DNA of 64,000 nt from Pararhodobacter sp. SW119. GTDB lineage: Bacteria > Pseudomonadota > Alphaproteobacteria > Rhodobacterales > Rhodobacteraceae. A program made the translations under genes and the position numbers. Shown here in pieces: positions 45,281-55,482 of the stretch. Below the pieces are notes generated by a model. That model was not told where the DNA came from and searched no databases. It was given only the letters and a program-made list of their open reading frames with translations. The first letter of the stretch is position 1. Every line of letters begins with the position of its first letter. The stretch is from NCBI RefSeq assembly GCF_017811755.1, contig NZ_JADDJF010000004.1, positions 113,284-177,283 on the forward strand. Reading direction: 5' to 3'.

Positions 45281-45715
45281 CTAGTTTCGCGCCCACAGAT
45301 CCGGCTCGGCGAACTCGATCGAGTTGCCCGCAGGGTCGCGGATATAGAGCGAGCGCGCGCCGTTCGGCCAGTCGAACGCGACCTCGATCTCGATGCCGGC
45401 CGCATCAATTCGCGCTTCCCAGGCGGCAAGCGACGCGCGGTCGGCGCTGAAGCACAGGTGACCCGGTCCGCGTGCGCCGTGCGGCGGCACCGGCAAGGCC
45501 GGATTGCTCGACGGGCGCTCCGAATTGTCGGGGTTGAAGAGCAGCAGCATGCCGTCGCCCAGCCGGAAGAAGACATGCCTGTCCGCGACCTCCGGCCCGC
45601 GTTCCAGGCCGATGATCTCCTCGTAGAACCTCGCGCATTCCTCCAGGTTCACGGCGTAGAGCGCGACTTCCAAAGCGCGCGTCGGGGGCGGAGCGGGCGG
45701 AAGTGGCACGGTCAT
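45281..45715 (-). CDS. VOC family (glyoxalase/bleomycin resistance-like) protein
   Basis: 144 residues. One VOC unit: strands [44 protein letters not shown], a likely metal ligand histidine in [10 protein letters not shown] and a glutamate in [12 protein letters not shown]. The first ligand position that is often histidine is absent, so the metal site may be incomplete. The true start is the internal ATG at 45715; the frame continues upstream without meaning. Substrate unknown. The gene reads left and could be transcribed with, or just end before, the eCIS promoter region. Confidence 0.85.
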   Translation of the reverse strand: MTVPLPPAPPPTRALEVALYAVNLEECARFYEEIIGLERGPEVADRHVFFRLGDGMLLLFNPDNSERPSSNPALPVPPHGARGPGHLCFSADRASLAAWEARIDAAGIEIEVAFDWPNGARSLYIRDPAGNSIEFAEPDLWARN

Positions 45716-45867
45716 GCCGCCATGCTGGCCCCGACGCGCGCACATTTCAAGCCGTTTGCGATCGCGCGCCCTTGCCGTTGATCTGCGCGTGGGACGCGAT
45801 ATCTGCCTTCTCCGGGTGCCGCACCGGCTCAAAACCCGCAAGGCAGGGGAAATCTCCGGTGGCCCGA

Positions 45868-46038
45868 ATGCGACGCAAGGCCGATCTCCCCCGCAAGCTC
45901 TGCGCCATCTGTGGCCGCCCTTTCACCTGGCGGCGCAAATGGGCGCGCGACTGGGACGCGGTGCGCCACTGCTCGGATCGCTGCCGACGCAACCGCCCGC
46001 GACCCGGCGAAACCACGCCGCACGACGAGCACGCGTGA
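45868..46038 (+). CDS. DUF2256 small zinc-ribbon-like protein
   Basis: 56 residues beginning [25 protein letters not shown] and containing a second cysteine pair HCSDRCRR (Cys12, Cys15, Cys35, Cys39). This is the conserved DUF2256 core, which probably binds one zinc. The family occurs beside cryptochrome/photolyase-like genes in some bacteria; here it is alone. Longer in-frame reading exists upstream, but the core starts here. Function unknown. Confidence 0.8.
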   Translation: MRRKADLPRKLCAICGRPFTWRRKWARDWDAVRHCSDRCRRNRPRPGETTPHDEHA

Positions 46039-46126
46039 TCCCCGGCCTCCGGTTGCTTACGGACCGCTTCTTCCGTATGTGTGCCGCCGCAAATCAGCGG
46101 CGCAGCGCCCGATCCAGGAGAAGATC

Positions 46127-48268
46127 ATGACGAAGCGGATCGAAAAGCACGGTCTTCAGGTGGACGCCCGAATGGTCGCCTTCATCGAGGACCACGCGCT
46201 GCCCGGCACGGGGGTCAGCGCCGATGCGTTCTGGTCCGGCCTCTCGACCCTCGTCCACGACCTCGGCCCGCAGAACCGGGCCCTGCTGGAAAAGCGCGCG
46301 AGCCTTCAGAAGGCCATCGACGACTGGCACATCGCCCGGCGCGACCAGCCGCATGACGCGGATGCCTACACGGCGTTTCTGTGCGAGATCGGCTACCTGG
46401 TGCCCGAGGGGCCGGATTTCGAGATCGAAACCACCCATGTCGACCCCGAGATCGCCGACCTGCCCGGCCCGCAACTGGTCGTGCCGGTGATGAACGCCCG
46501 CTACGCGCTCAACGCCGCGAACGCGCGCTGGGGGTCGCTCTATGACGCGCTCTACGGCACCGACGCGCTGGGCGAGACGCCGCGGCCGGGCCCCTACGAT
46601 CCGTCGCGCGGTGCCCGCGTCGTCGCGCGCGCCAAGGCGTTTCTGGATACCGCCGTGCCGCTCGCCAACGGCGGGCACGCCGACGTGACCGGCTACCGGG
46701 TGCAGAACGGCGCGCTGGTCCCCGCGCTGCAGGACCCCCGCCAGTTCGCCGGCCATGCCGGGGAACCCGGACGACCGACCGCCATCGTCCTGCGCAACAA
46801 CGGTCTGCACATCGTCGTGGTGATCGATCCCGCGCATCCGATCGGCAAGACCGACCCCGCGCATGTCGCCGACATCCGCCTGGAATCGGCCATGTCCTCG
46901 ATCATGGATTGCGAGGATTCCGTCGCCGCCGTCGATGCCGAGGACAAGGTGCTGGCCTGGGGCAACTGGCTGGGCCTGATGCAGGGCACCCTGCAGGAGC
47001 GGTTCGACAAGAACGGCAAGCTGACGACCCGTCGCCTCGCCCCGGATCTGGAATTCACCGCCCCCGACGGCAGCCCGCTCGTCCTCAAGGCGCGGGCGCT
47101 GATGCTGGTGCGCAATGTCGGCCACCTGATGACCAACCCCGCCGTTCTGGACCGCGACGGAATAGAGGCGTTCGAGGGGCTGCTGGACGCGATGGTCACC
47201 ACGCTGTGCGCGATGCACGACCTGCAGAAGTCCGAGGGTCTCCGCAATTCGACCCAGGGCTCGGTCTATGTGGTCAAACCCAAGATGCACGGCCCCGAAG
47301 AGGTCGCCTTCGCCGACCGGATCTTCACGCATGTCGAGGACGCGCTGGGCCTGCCACAGTACACCGTGAAACTGGGCATCATGGACGAAGAACGGCGCAC
47401 CAGCGTCAACCTCAAGGAATGCATCCGCGCGGCGAAGCATCGCGTCGCCTTCATCAACACCGGCTTTCTCGACCGCACCGGGGACGAGATCCACACCTCG
47501 ATGGAGGCCGGCCCGATGATCCCCAAGGGCGAGATGAAGAACGCCGCCTGGATCAAGGCCTACGAGGATCGCAATGTCGACATCGGGCTGGCTTGCGGGC
47601 TGGCGGGACGGGCGCAGATCGGCAAGGGCATGTGGGCGATGCCCGACCGCATGGCCGAGATGCTGGAGGCGAAGATCGGCCATCCCAAGGCCGGCGCGAA
47701 CTGCGCCTGGGTGCCCAGCCCCACCGCCGCGACCCTGCACGCCACGCATTACCACGCCGTCGACGTCCGGGCGCGCCAGGCGCAGATCGCCGCCGGCGGG
47801 CCGCGAGGTACGCTTGCCGACCTGCTGTCCATCCCCGTCGCCCACGGCCGCAACTGGACCGAGGACGAACTGGCGCGCGAGGTCGAGAACAACGCCCAGG
47901 GCATCCTCGGCTATGTCGTGCGCTGGGTCGATCAGGGCGTCGGCTGCTCGAAGGTGCCCGATATCAACGACGTCGGCCTGATGGAGGATCGCGCCACCTG
48001 CCGCATTTCCAGTCAGGCGTTGGCCAACTGGCTGCACCACGGCGTCGTCACCGAGGATCAGGTGTTGGCGGCGATGAAGAAGATGGCGGCGGTCGTCGAT
48101 CGGCAGAACGCGGGCGATCCCGCCTACAGCCCGATGGCGCCGGACTTTCAAGGCCCGGCCTTTGAGGCGGCCTGCGATCTGGTTTTCCGCGGGCGGGTCC
48201 AGCCTTCGGGCTATACCGAGCCGGTGCTGCACGCGCGCCGGCTTGAACGCAAGGCGGCCGGGGACTGA
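46127..48268 (+). CDS. glcB: malate synthase G
   Basis: 713 residues, normal length for the monomeric G isoform, which condenses glyoxylate and acetyl-CoA to malate. The hallmark segment [23 protein letters not shown] and the region [18 protein letters not shown] are conserved. So are the later [22 protein letters not shown] and [13 protein letters not shown]. The start at 46127 has CCAGGAG upstream and the usual N-terminus; the frame extends upstream without similarity. Isocitrate lyase and glycolate oxidase genes are not in the window, so its use in acetate or glycolate growth cannot be read from context. Confidence 0.96.
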   Translation: MTKRIEKHGLQVDARMVAFIEDHALPGTGVSADAFWSGLSTLVHDLGPQNRALLEKRASLQKAIDDWHIARRDQPHDADAYTAFLCEIGYLVPEGPDFEIETTHVDPEIADLPGPQLVVPVMNARYALNAANARWGSLYDALYGTDALGETPRPGPYDPSRGARVVARAKAFLDTAVPLANGGHADVTGYRVQNGALVPALQDPRQFAGHAGEPGRPTAIVLRNNGLHIVVVIDPAHPIGKTDPAHVADIRLESAMSSIMDCEDSVAAVDAEDKVLAWGNWLGLMQGTLQERFDKNGKLTTRRLAPDLEFTAPDGSPLVLKARALMLVRNVGHLMTNPAVLDRDGIEAFEGLLDAMVTTLCAMHDLQKSEGLRNSTQGSVYVVKPKMHGPEEVAFADRIFTHVEDALGLPQYTVKLGIMDEERRTSVNLKECIRAAKHRVAFINTGFLDRTGDEIHTSMEAGPMIPKGEMKNAAWIKAYEDRNVDIGLACGLAGRAQIGKGMWAMPDRMAEMLEAKIGHPKAGANCAWVPSPTAATLHATHYHAVDVRARQAQIAAGGPRGTLADLLSIPVAHGRNWTEDELAREVENNAQGILGYVVRWVDQGVGCSKVPDINDVGLMEDRATCRISSQALANWLHHGVVTEDQVLAAMKKMAAVVDRQNAGDPAYSPMAPDFQGPAFEAACDLVFRGRVQPSGYTEPVLHARRLERKAAGD

Positions 48269-48331
48269 CAGGCGGGACGTTGACCTTTGCCCGCGCCGTG
48301 GTAGGGCAGGGCGCAGCAAGGAAAGACACTG

Positions 48332-50074
48332 ATGAACCTGTTTACCGATATCCGCGCGCTGGTGCTCGACTGCCTCGCCGCGATGGCGGCCGAGGGGGTC
48401 CTGCCGCAAGGACTGGACCTGGCCAACGCCGCGGTCGAACCGCCGCGCGATCCGGCGCATGGCGATATGGCGACCAACGCCGCGATGGTGCTGGCCAAGC
48501 CCGCCGGCTGCAACCCGCGGCAGATTGCCGAAGCGCTGGCGCCGCGGCTGACCGCCGATCCGCGCATCCATACGGCCGAGGTCGCCGGGCCGGGTTTCCT
48601 CAACCTGCGGCTCGCCCCCGCCGTCTGGCAGGACGTCGTCCGCGCCGCGCTGACCCAGGGGGCTGACTTCGGCCGCGCCACGGTCGGCGCGGGGGAACGG
48701 GTGAACATCGAATTCGTCTCGGCCAACCCGACCGGGCCGATGCACGTGGGCCATGTGCGCGGCGCGGTCGTGGGCGACGCGCTGGCGAGCCTGCTGGACT
48801 TCGCCGGCTGGCAGGTGACGCGCGAATACTACATCAACGACGGCGGCGCGCAGGTCGACGTGCTCGCCCGCTCGGCCTACGAGCGCTACCGCGAAGCGCA
48901 TGGACTGAGCCCCGAGATCGCCGAGGGGCTCTATCCCGGCGACTACCTGATCGAGGTGGGCGAGGCGCTGAAGGCCGAATACGGTGACCGCTTCCTTGAC
49001 CGGCCGGAAAGCGAATGGCTGGCCACCGTCCGCGACTTTGCGACCGATCGGATGATGGCGATGATCCGCGGCGACCTCGCGGCCCTCGGGGTCGAGATGG
49101 ACGTCTATTCCAGCGAAAAGGCGCTCTACGGCACCGGCCGGATCGAGGCCGCGCTGGCGCGCCTGCGGCAGGCGGGCCTGATCTACGAAGGCGTGCTGGA
49201 ACCGCCCAAGGGCAAGACGCCCGAGGATTGGGAGCCGCGCGAGCAGACCTTATTCCGGTCGAGTGTGCATGGCGACGACGTCGACCGCCCGGTGAAGAAA
49301 TCCGACGGCGGCTGGACCTATTTCGCCCCCGACATCGCCTATCACTGGGACAAGATCGAACGCGGCTTCGACCAGCTCATCGACATCTTCGGCGCCGATC
49401 ACGGCGGCTATGTCAAGCGGATGAAGGCCGCGGTCTCGGCGCTGTCGGACGGGCGCGTGCCGCTCGACGTCAAGCTGGTGCAACTGGTCAAGCTCTGGAA
49501 GAACGGCGAACCCTTCAAGATGTCGAAGCGCGCCGGCACCTTCGTCACCCTGCGCGACGTGGTCGAGATGGTCGGCCCGGACGTCACCCGTTTCGTGATG
49601 CTGACCCGCAAGAACGACGCGCCGCTGGACTTCGACTTCGACAAGGTGATGGAGCAGTCGCGCGACAACCCGGTCTGGTACGTGCAGTACGCCCATGCCC
49701 GCATCGCCTCGGTCCTGCGCAAGGCGGCGGATGCGGGGGTGGCGACGTCGGACACCGCGCTGGCGGCGGCAGAGGTGTCGCAGCTCGACGATCCCGCCGA
49801 ACTTGCGCTGATTCGCAAGCTCGCCGACTGGCCCCGCCAGGTCGAGATTGCCGCCCGCGCGCGCGAGCCGCACCGCATCGCCGGCTTCCTGACGGAGCTT
49901 GCCGCCGACCTTCACGGCCACTGGAATCGCGGAAACGACGAGCCCGCCCTGCGCTTCCTGCAGGACGATCCAGCAACAGCCGCGCCGAAAATCGCGCTGG
50001 CCCGCGCCGTCGCCGTTGTCATTTCGGCCGGTCTTGGTATTCTCGGGGTCAAGCCTGCCGAAGAAATGCGCTGA
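48332..50074 (+). CDS. argS: arginyl-tRNA synthetase
   Basis: 580-residue class I synthetase. It has the N-terminal arginyl-specific domain, the HIGH-type box [15 protein letters not shown], a KMSKS-type loop [13 protein letters not shown], and the C-terminal DALR anticodon-binding domain ([17 protein letters not shown], ending GVKPAEEM). GGAAAG upstream of the ATG is the ribosome-binding site. It opens the run SPOR protein-nagZ-scpA-scpB, an order known in many Rhodobacteraceae. Confidence 0.97.
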   Translation: MNLFTDIRALVLDCLAAMAAEGVLPQGLDLANAAVEPPRDPAHGDMATNAAMVLAKPAGCNPRQIAEALAPRLTADPRIHTAEVAGPGFLNLRLAPAVWQDVVRAALTQGADFGRATVGAGERVNIEFVSANPTGPMHVGHVRGAVVGDALASLLDFAGWQVTREYYINDGGAQVDVLARSAYERYREAHGLSPEIAEGLYPGDYLIEVGEALKAEYGDRFLDRPESEWLATVRDFATDRMMAMIRGDLAALGVEMDVYSSEKALYGTGRIEAALARLRQAGLIYEGVLEPPKGKTPEDWEPREQTLFRSSVHGDDVDRPVKKSDGGWTYFAPDIAYHWDKIERGFDQLIDIFGADHGGYVKRMKAAVSALSDGRVPLDVKLVQLVKLWKNGEPFKMSKRAGTFVTLRDVVEMVGPDVTRFVMLTRKNDAPLDFDFDKVMEQSRDNPVWYVQYAHARIASVLRKAADAGVATSDTALAAAEVSQLDDPAELALIRKLADWPRQVEIAARAREPHRIAGFLTELAADLHGHWNRGNDEPALRFLQDDPATAAPKIALARAVAVVISAGLGILGVKPAEEMR

Positions 50075-50158
50075 TTTACAGGCCAGCGGCGGCAGGCGCG
50101 GCGGATCGCGCCGCGATCGAATGACGACCGGGACAACCCGGCAGGACATGAGGCGAGC

Positions 50159-51106
50159 ATGACCGAGTGGCATGGATATCCGCATGCCGCCGCCCAAGCG
50201 CACCACGACGCATCGCCGTCGCTGGGCGCTCGACTGGCGGTGGTGGCGAACTGGACCGGGGCGCTGATTTCCGTCGCCTTGCTGGCGGGCGTCGGCGTCT
50301 GGAGCTATCGATTGATGGTGCGCGACATCTCCGGCGTGCCGGTGGTGCGCGCGCTCGACGGGCCGATGCGCATCTCGCCCGAGGATCCGGGCGGGCGTCA
50401 GGCCGCGTATCAGGGCCTGGCGGTGAACGCCGTCGCCGCGGGTGAAACGCCGCCCCCCGCCGCCGATGCCGTGGCCCTGGCGCCCGAACCCGTCGCACTG
50501 GCGCCCGAGGATCGCCCCCCGCCCGCCCCCAGCATCGAGACCCCGCGCCCGGTGCCGGAACTGGCCGCGACCGCCGAACGCGCCGAGGCGCAGGACGCCC
50601 CGCCAATCGACGACGGCACCGACACCGCGCTGGTCGAGATTGTGGCGATGTCCGCCGACGTGCCCGGCATCGCCCGCTCGCCCTTCCCCTTGTCCCGCCC
50701 GACCGCGCCGCCGCGCTTTGCGATGGCGCGCGGCCAGCCGCAGCCGGTCAGCGATGCCGAGGCGGACGACGCCGAGGCCGAGGCGCTTCTGGAATTGCTC
50801 CTCGCCCGCCTTGCCCCCGGCACGCAGACCGAGATCGACCCCGAGACGCTGCCGGTCGGCACCCGCCTCGTGCAACTCGGCGCCTTCCCCGACGAGGTTG
50901 GCGCCCGCGACGCCTGGGAGGCGCTGAGCACGCAGTTCGCGGCGGCGTTCGACGGGCGCGCGCGCGTGATCGAACCCGCGGTCTCGGCCGGACGGACGAT
51001 CTACCGGCTGCGCGCCCACGGCTTCGCCGACGAGCCCGAGGCGCGCCGCTTCTGCGCGCTCCTCGTGGCCGAAGGCGCCGATTGCATCCCCGTCCTGATC
51101 CGCTGA
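50159..51106 (+). CDS. SPOR domain-containing membrane protein
   Basis: 315 residues. A short cytoplasmic N-terminus is followed by one membrane segment (about residues 30-52, WTGALISVALLAGVGVWSY), a long proline/alanine-rich periplasmic linker (about 95-230) and a C-terminal SPOR domain (VGTRLVQLGAFPDEVGARDAW to GADCIPVLIR, about 237-315). SPOR domains bind denuded peptidoglycan strands at the septum, so a cell-division or cell-wall role is likely. It sits 38 bp before nagZ. Confidence 0.9.
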   Translation: MTEWHGYPHAAAQAHHDASPSLGARLAVVANWTGALISVALLAGVGVWSYRLMVRDISGVPVVRALDGPMRISPEDPGGRQAAYQGLAVNAVAAGETPPPAADAVALAPEPVALAPEDRPPPAPSIETPRPVPELAATAERAEAQDAPPIDDGTDTALVEIVAMSADVPGIARSPFPLSRPTAPPRFAMARGQPQPVSDAEADDAEAEALLELLLARLAPGTQTEIDPETLPVGTRLVQLGAFPDEVGARDAWEALSTQFAAAFDGRARVIEPAVSAGRTIYRLRAHGFADEPEARRFCALLVAEGADCIPVLIR

Positions 51107-51143
51107 TCCGGCCGGACCGGACACCTCGCGCGGAAGGACGGCA

Positions 51144-52136
51144 ATGACCGGTGCAACGATCCTGGGCTGCGCGGGGCCGCGGCTGACGGCCGCCGAGGCG
51201 CGCTTTTTCGCCGAGGCCCGCCCCTGGGGCTTCATCCTCTTTCGCCGCAACATCGAGGACGCGGACCAGACCCGGGCGCTGGTGGATGACCTGCGGTCGT
51301 CGCTGGGCTGGCACGCGCCGGTCTTCGTCGATCAGGAAGGCGGCAGCGTGCAGCGCCTGCGCCCGCCGCTGGCGCGCGACTGGCCGGATGCGCGCCATCA
51401 GCCCGGCGGGGCGCGGGCGGCCTGGCTGCGCCACCGGCTGATGGCGGCCGAATTGCGCGCGCTCGGCATCGACGGCGACTGCGCCCCGGTCATCGACGTC
51501 GCCGGCCGCGCGACTCACCCGTTCCTCGCGCGCCGCTGCTGGTCCGACGACCCGGCGCAGGTCGCCGCACTCGGTGGCGCGGCCGCCCGAGGCCTGCTGG
51601 ACGGGGGCGTCCTGCCGGTCATCAAGCATCTGCCCGGCCACGGCTCGGCCGCCGCCGACAGCCATCACCAACTGCCGCGCGTCACCGCGTCCCTTGATAC
51701 CTTGCGCGCCCGTGACTTCGTCCCCGTCCGCGCGCTGAAGGATCTGCCGCTGGGGATGACCGCGCATGTCGTCTATGACGCGCTCGACCCGTCCCTGCCC
51801 GGCACCGTCTCGCCCCCGGTGATCGCCTATCTGCGCGACGTGCTGGGCTTCGACGGGCTGCTGATGACCGACGACATCACCATGGGCGCGCTCGACGGGA
51901 CCATGGGCGACCGCGCCGCCGCCGCCATCGCGGCGGGTTGCGATATCGTCCTGCACTGCACCGGCGACGCGGCCGAGATGGCGCAGGTGGTCGCGGCAGC
52001 GGGCACCCTGTCGCCCGCCGCCGCCCGCCGCGCCGCGCGCGCGCTCGAAGCCCGCATCACGCCCCAGCCGATTGACATTGCCGCCCTCGAGGCCGAGTTT
52101 GATCGCCTGACCGGGGGAACGGACGCAGGCACATGA
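51144..52136 (+). CDS. nagZ: beta-N-acetylhexosaminidase
   Basis: 330-residue GH3 enzyme that removes GlcNAc from 1,6-anhydro-muropeptides in peptidoglycan recycling. Key motifs are KHLPGHGSAAADSHHQLP (161-178) with the NagZ-type histidine loop, and the nucleophile region MTDDITMGAL (241-250). The N-terminus is shorter than in E. coli only slightly. The stop overlaps scpA by ATGA, so translation is coupled to the chromosome-segregation genes. Confidence 0.94.
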   Translation: MTGATILGCAGPRLTAAEARFFAEARPWGFILFRRNIEDADQTRALVDDLRSSLGWHAPVFVDQEGGSVQRLRPPLARDWPDARHQPGGARAAWLRHRLMAAELRALGIDGDCAPVIDVAGRATHPFLARRCWSDDPAQVAALGGAAARGLLDGGVLPVIKHLPGHGSAAADSHHQLPRVTASLDTLRARDFVPVRALKDLPLGMTAHVVYDALDPSLPGTVSPPVIAYLRDVLGFDGLLMTDDITMGALDGTMGDRAAAAIAAGCDIVLHCTGDAAEMAQVVAAAGTLSPAAARRAARALEARITPQPIDIAALEAEFDRLTGGTDAGT

Positions 52137-52930
52137 CGGCAGAGGAAGGCGCGGACGCGGGCAGCGTCGCCGTACGGCTGCAAAGCGAGGCGTTGATCGT
52201 CGATGTCGAGGGCTATGAAGGCCCCCTCGATCTGCTTCTGACCCTGTCGCGCCAGCAGAAGGTCGACCTGCGCCGCGTCTCGGTCCTGCAACTGGCCGAA
52301 CAGTACCTGCGTTTCGTCGAGGCCGCGCGCAAGCTGCGCATCGAACTTGCGGCCGACTACCTGGTGATGGCGGCCTGGCTCGCCTTCCTCAAGTCCCGCT
52401 TGCTGCTGCCCCCCGACCCGACCGAGGAGGGCCCCTCGGGCGAGGAACTGGCCGCGCATCTGGCTTTCCAGTTGGAACGCCTCGGCGCGATGCGCGAAGC
52501 CGCGGCCAGGCTGATGGCGCGCGACCGGCTGGGGCGCGACTTCTTCGCCCGCGGCACGCCGGAAACCGTTTCGATCAGCCGGCGCACGCAGTATACGGCG
52601 ACGCTGCTGGACCTGCTTCAGGCCTACGCGCGGCTGCGCACCCGCGACGATTTCCGCCCCTACGCCTTCGACCGGACCGATGTCTATCCGCTGGAAACCG
52701 CGCTCGAACGGCTCCGCGAAATGTTGGGGCATTCCGGCACCTGGGCGGATCTTGCCGGTTTCCTGCCCCCCGGATGGCGCGGCGCGGGCAAGAAGCGCCG
52801 TTCGGCGCTGGCCTCGACCTTCGCAGCCTCGCTGGAACTCGTGAAACAGGGTCAGGCCGAACTACGCCAGTCCGAAACCTTCGCCCCGATCCATCTCAGG
52901 CCACGCCTCAAGCCGCGGGGCGCGCCATGA
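52133..52930 (+). CDS. scpA: segregation and condensation protein A
   Basis: 265-residue kleisin of the SMC-ScpAB condensin complex. Family segments: EGPLDLLLTLSRQQKVDLRRVSVLQLAEQYL near the N-terminus and ELAADYLVMAAWLAFLKSRLLLP in the SMC neck-binding part, plus RRTQYTATLLDLLQAYARLR. The C-terminal winged-helix lies near the end. It overlaps nagZ by 4 bp and scpB by ATGA. Confidence 0.95.
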   Translation: MTAEEGADAGSVAVRLQSEALIVDVEGYEGPLDLLLTLSRQQKVDLRRVSVLQLAEQYLRFVEAARKLRIELAADYLVMAAWLAFLKSRLLLPPDPTEEGPSGEELAAHLAFQLERLGAMREAAARLMARDRLGRDFFARGTPETVSISRRTQYTATLLDLLQAYARLRTRDDFRPYAFDRTDVYPLETALERLREMLGHSGTWADLAGFLPPGWRGAGKKRRSALASTFAASLELVKQGQAELRQSETFAPIHLRPRLKPRGAP

Positions 52931-53577
52931 CGACCGAGAATGACACCGCCGCCGCGACGCCCAGCCTGTTCCCCGCACCCCCGATGGCCGAGCAGGAGCG
53001 CATGATCGAGGCGCTGCTTTTCGCGTCCGCCGAACCGATGAGCGTTGCCGAACTCAGCGCCCGCCTGCCCCAAGGGTCCGACGTGCCCGAGGCCCTGCAG
53101 CACCTGCGCTCGCGCTATTCCGGGCGCGGCGTGCATCTGGCGCGCGTCGGCGACGGATGGGCCATGCGCACCGCGCCGGACCTCGGCTGGCTGATGCACA
53201 AGGAACAGGTCGAGACGCGCCGGCTCAGCCGCGCCGCGATCGAGACGCTGGCGATCATCGCCTATCACCAGCCCGTCACCCGCGCCGAGATCGAGGAGAT
53301 TCGCGGCGTCGCCGTCAGCCGCGGCACGGTGGATCAGCTGCTGGAGCTGGAATGGATCCGCCTCGGCCGCCGCCGCATGACGCCCGGCCGGCCGGTCACG
53401 TTTGTCGTGACCGAACGGTTTCTGGACCAGTTCGGACTGGAAAGCCCGCGCGACCTTCCGGGCCTGAAGGAACTGCGCGAGGCCGGACTGCTGGACAGCC
53501 GGCCGATGCCCGGCACCCCGCGCGAGGATGACGAGGACGCCCCCGAAGGACAGGTGGGCCTATTCGAGGACGACTGA
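52927..53577 (+). CDS. scpB: segregation and condensation protein B
   Basis: 216-residue partner of ScpA with two winged-helix domains: MIEALLFASAEPMSVAELSARL and RLSRAAIETLAIIAYHQPVTRAEIEEIRGVAVSRGTVDQLLELEWI. The C-terminus PREDDEDAPEGQVGLFEDD is an acidic tail. The ATG overlaps the scpA stop as ATGA; the frame extends upstream without similarity. In many relatives tat genes follow here; in this window the run ends and a regulatory element and a lipoprotein gene follow instead. Confidence 0.94.
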   Translation: MTTENDTAAATPSLFPAPPMAEQERMIEALLFASAEPMSVAELSARLPQGSDVPEALQHLRSRYSGRGVHLARVGDGWAMRTAPDLGWLMHKEQVETRRLSRAAIETLAIIAYHQPVTRAEIEEIRGVAVSRGTVDQLLELEWIRLGRRRMTPGRPVTFVVTERFLDQFGLESPRDLPGLKELREAGLLDSRPMPGTPREDDEDAPEGQVGLFEDD

Positions 53578-53956
53578 CGCCAGCGCCAACGGACCGCCGC
53601 GCGCGCCCTGTTTCGCGCCCGCGCGGAACGCGGCGGCGCAAGGCACACAGGACCCCCTGCGCAGTCCCGGCCCTTCGCGATTCTCATGCCGCGAGCAGAA
53701 GTTTCATTGCGGTTAACGGCACAAATTCAGCATATAAAAATCAATAACTTGCGACTTTGTGCACGCGTGCACACCCCCCCTCTCGACCGCGATCCGAAGT
53801 GCCCCGACGCCGCACTGCGGACCCTGCCTCAATGTCACCCTCTGGGCGGCTTGTCGCCCACCCCTGCCGGGAAGGCTTGTGGCTTCCGGCGCAAAAGCGG
53901 AACCTTCGCGCCGGGCCGGGCGTTGTTTTCCAGTCCGATGTATGAGGAGACTTCGA
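53578..53956. other. intergenic region before the lipoprotein gene
   Basis: 379 bp after scpB. The only notable content is the A/T-richer, promoter-like element at 53701-53773, listed separately. The rest is GC-rich, and the 184 bp between the element and the lipoprotein start would be a long leader. No further gene is supported; in-frame codons do extend back from the lipoprotein start without resembling coding sequence. Confidence 0.5.
53701..53773 (+). promoter_or_regulatory. 73-bp promoter-like element with TGTGCACG-CGTGCACA palindrome (copy 1)
   Basis: Blocks in order: GTTTC, GGTTAACGG (53711-53719), AATCAATAACTTGCG (53739-53753) and a perfect 16-bp palindrome TGTGCACGCGTGCACA (53758-53773). 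The same blocks at the same spacing, without gaps, recur at 61058-61130 (48 of 73 positions identical by hand count). TAACTT could be a -10 box, placing the palindrome over the start of transcription; GGTTAACGG resembles a CtrA-type half site. Reads toward the lipoprotein gene. The binding factor is unknown. Confidence 0.6.
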
Positions 53957-54226
53957 ATGAGCAAGATTTTCGCAACCGGCATCCTCGCGGCGACCATCGC
54001 CCTCGGGGGTTGCCAGTTGACCCAGACCGAGCGGCAGGTCATCGGCGGGATCGCCGGCGCCGGCGCCGGCCTGATCGCGGCGGACGCGCTCAACGCCAAT
54101 CCGAACTGGACGATTCTTGCGGCGCTCGGTGGCGCGGCGGCCGGTTCGATGGTCGCGCGCAACACCCGCACCAACGAATGCGCCTACGCCGTCGGCGACG
54201 GCACTTATCGTGTCGGCCGCTGCTGA
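53957..54226 (+). CDS. small glycine-zipper lipoprotein
   Basis: 89 residues with a lipoprotein signal peptide (MSKIFATGILAATIALGGC, lipidated at Cys19) and a glycine-zipper segment VIGGIAGAGAGLIAADAL and ALGGAAAGSMVARN. It ends in a cysteine-containing tail (CAYAVGDGTYRVGRC). Such proteins are outer-membrane-linked, of the 17 kDa surface antigen/glycine-zipper type; function unknown. GAGGAG upstream supports the start. It converges with the radical SAM gene 14 bp away. Confidence 0.85.
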   Translation: MSKIFATGILAATIALGGCQLTQTERQVIGGIAGAGAGLIAADALNANPNWTILAALGGAAAGSMVARNTRTNECAYAVGDGTYRVGRC

Positions 54227-54240
54227 CCGGCAAACGCCGA

Positions 54241-55326
54241 TCAGAAAAGACTAAGCTGGTCGCCCGGACCTTCGGGCGGCCGGAACTTCGACAGATCCAG
54301 CGCCGGCAGTTCAGCCGCGTAGCCCAGCCGCCGCTTGGCCAGCTTGAAACGCTGGCGTAGCAGCGCCGCCACCGGTCCCTGACCCGTGAACCGGCGCCCG
54401 AACGCCGCGTCGTTGTCCTTCCCGTCCCGCATATCTTGCAAGCGATGCATAACCTTCGCCGCAGCACCGGGCCTGTGCCTTTCCAGCCAGTCGCGGAAAA
54501 GCGGGCTCACCTCGTGCGGTAGCCGCAGCAGGCTCCACCACGCCGCCTGCGCGCCGGCGTCGCGCGCCGCCTCCATGATCCGCTCCATCTCGTGATCGGT
54601 CAGCCCCGGGATCACCGGCGCCAGCATCAGCCGCGCCGGCACACCCGCGCGCGCCAAGGCGGACAGGATCGCAAGGCGGCGTTGCGGGCTTGGTGCCCTC
54701 GGCTCCATCGCCCGCGCAAGCGGCGCGTCCAGCGTCGTGATCGACACGCCTACCTGCACAAGCCCCTCGCCGGCCATCGCCGACAGGATGTCCAGATCGC
54801 GCTCGATCAGCGTCCCCCGGGTGGTGATCGTCACCGGGTGCCGCCAGTCGCGCAGCACCTCGAGCACGCGCCGGGTAATCCGGTGATGCGCCTCGACCGG
54901 TTGCCAGGGGTCGGTATTCGACCCCAGGCAAATCGGCGCAACCCTGTAGCCCTTGCGCCCCAGTTCCCGCGCCAGAACCTCCGGCGCATCGGGTCGCGCG
55001 ATCAGCCGCGTTTCGAAATCCAGCCCCGGCGAGAGGCCAAGATAGGCATGCGTCGGCCGCGCGTAGCAGTAGATGCAGCCATGCTCGCACCCCCGGTACG
55101 GGTTCACCGCCCGGTCGAACCCCAGGTCCGGGGAGTTGTTCCAACTGATGACGCTGCGCGGTCGTTCGACCGCGACCTCGCGCACGACACTCCGGGCGTC
55201 TTCCTCCAGGTCCCATCCATCTTCCGCCCACTCCCGATTCTGCCGGTCGAAACGCGGCGCAGGCTGCGCCGCGGTACCCCTTGCCGGGGCCTGCAACCTT
55301 GGGTCGAGGGGTGGGAGTCGGGACAT
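54241..55326 (-). CDS. PA0069 family radical SAM protein
   Basis: 361 residues. The radical SAM cluster motif RGCEHGCIYCYARP has Cys80, Cys84 and Cys87. Flanking NPYRGC and YLGLSPGLDFETRL, and the downstream LGSNTDPWQPVE and TITTRGTLIERDLD, are typical of the spore photoproduct lyase-like PA0069 family. Substrate unknown; a DNA- or nucleic-acid-related role has been suggested for relatives. The gene converges on the lipoprotein gene and is divergent from the corrinoid protein gene. Confidence 0.92.
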   Translation of the reverse strand: MSRLPPLDPRLQAPARGTAAQPAPRFDRQNREWAEDGWDLEEDARSVVREVAVERPRSVISWNNSPDLGFDRAVNPYRGCEHGCIYCYARPTHAYLGLSPGLDFETRLIARPDAPEVLARELGRKGYRVAPICLGSNTDPWQPVEAHHRITRRVLEVLRDWRHPVTITTRGTLIERDLDILSAMAGEGLVQVGVSITTLDAPLARAMEPRAPSPQRRLAILSALARAGVPARLMLAPVIPGLTDHEMERIMEAARDAGAQAAWWSLLRLPHEVSPLFRDWLERHRPGAAAKVMHRLQDMRDGKDNDAAFGRRFTGQGPVAALLRQRFKLAKRRLGYAAELPALDLSKFRPPEGPGDQLSLF

Positions 55327-55482
55327 CGCCGCAGCATGAACGTTTCAGGAACAAATTTCAAGTTCGCTGCGCGGGCAATTGCTTGCCGTCGCCTTTAATC
55401 CGGCGCATGTCGCAAAAGGAACAGTGGACGCGGCCGCTATGGCGCATCCACGCCAAAGACCCACCCAGCAGGGATTCGCGCC

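Noticed and set aside
55327..55482. Cobalamin or S-adenosyl riboswitch before the corrinoid gene
   Set aside because: The 156-bp region is too short for a cobalamin riboswitch and shows no recognisable conserved core.
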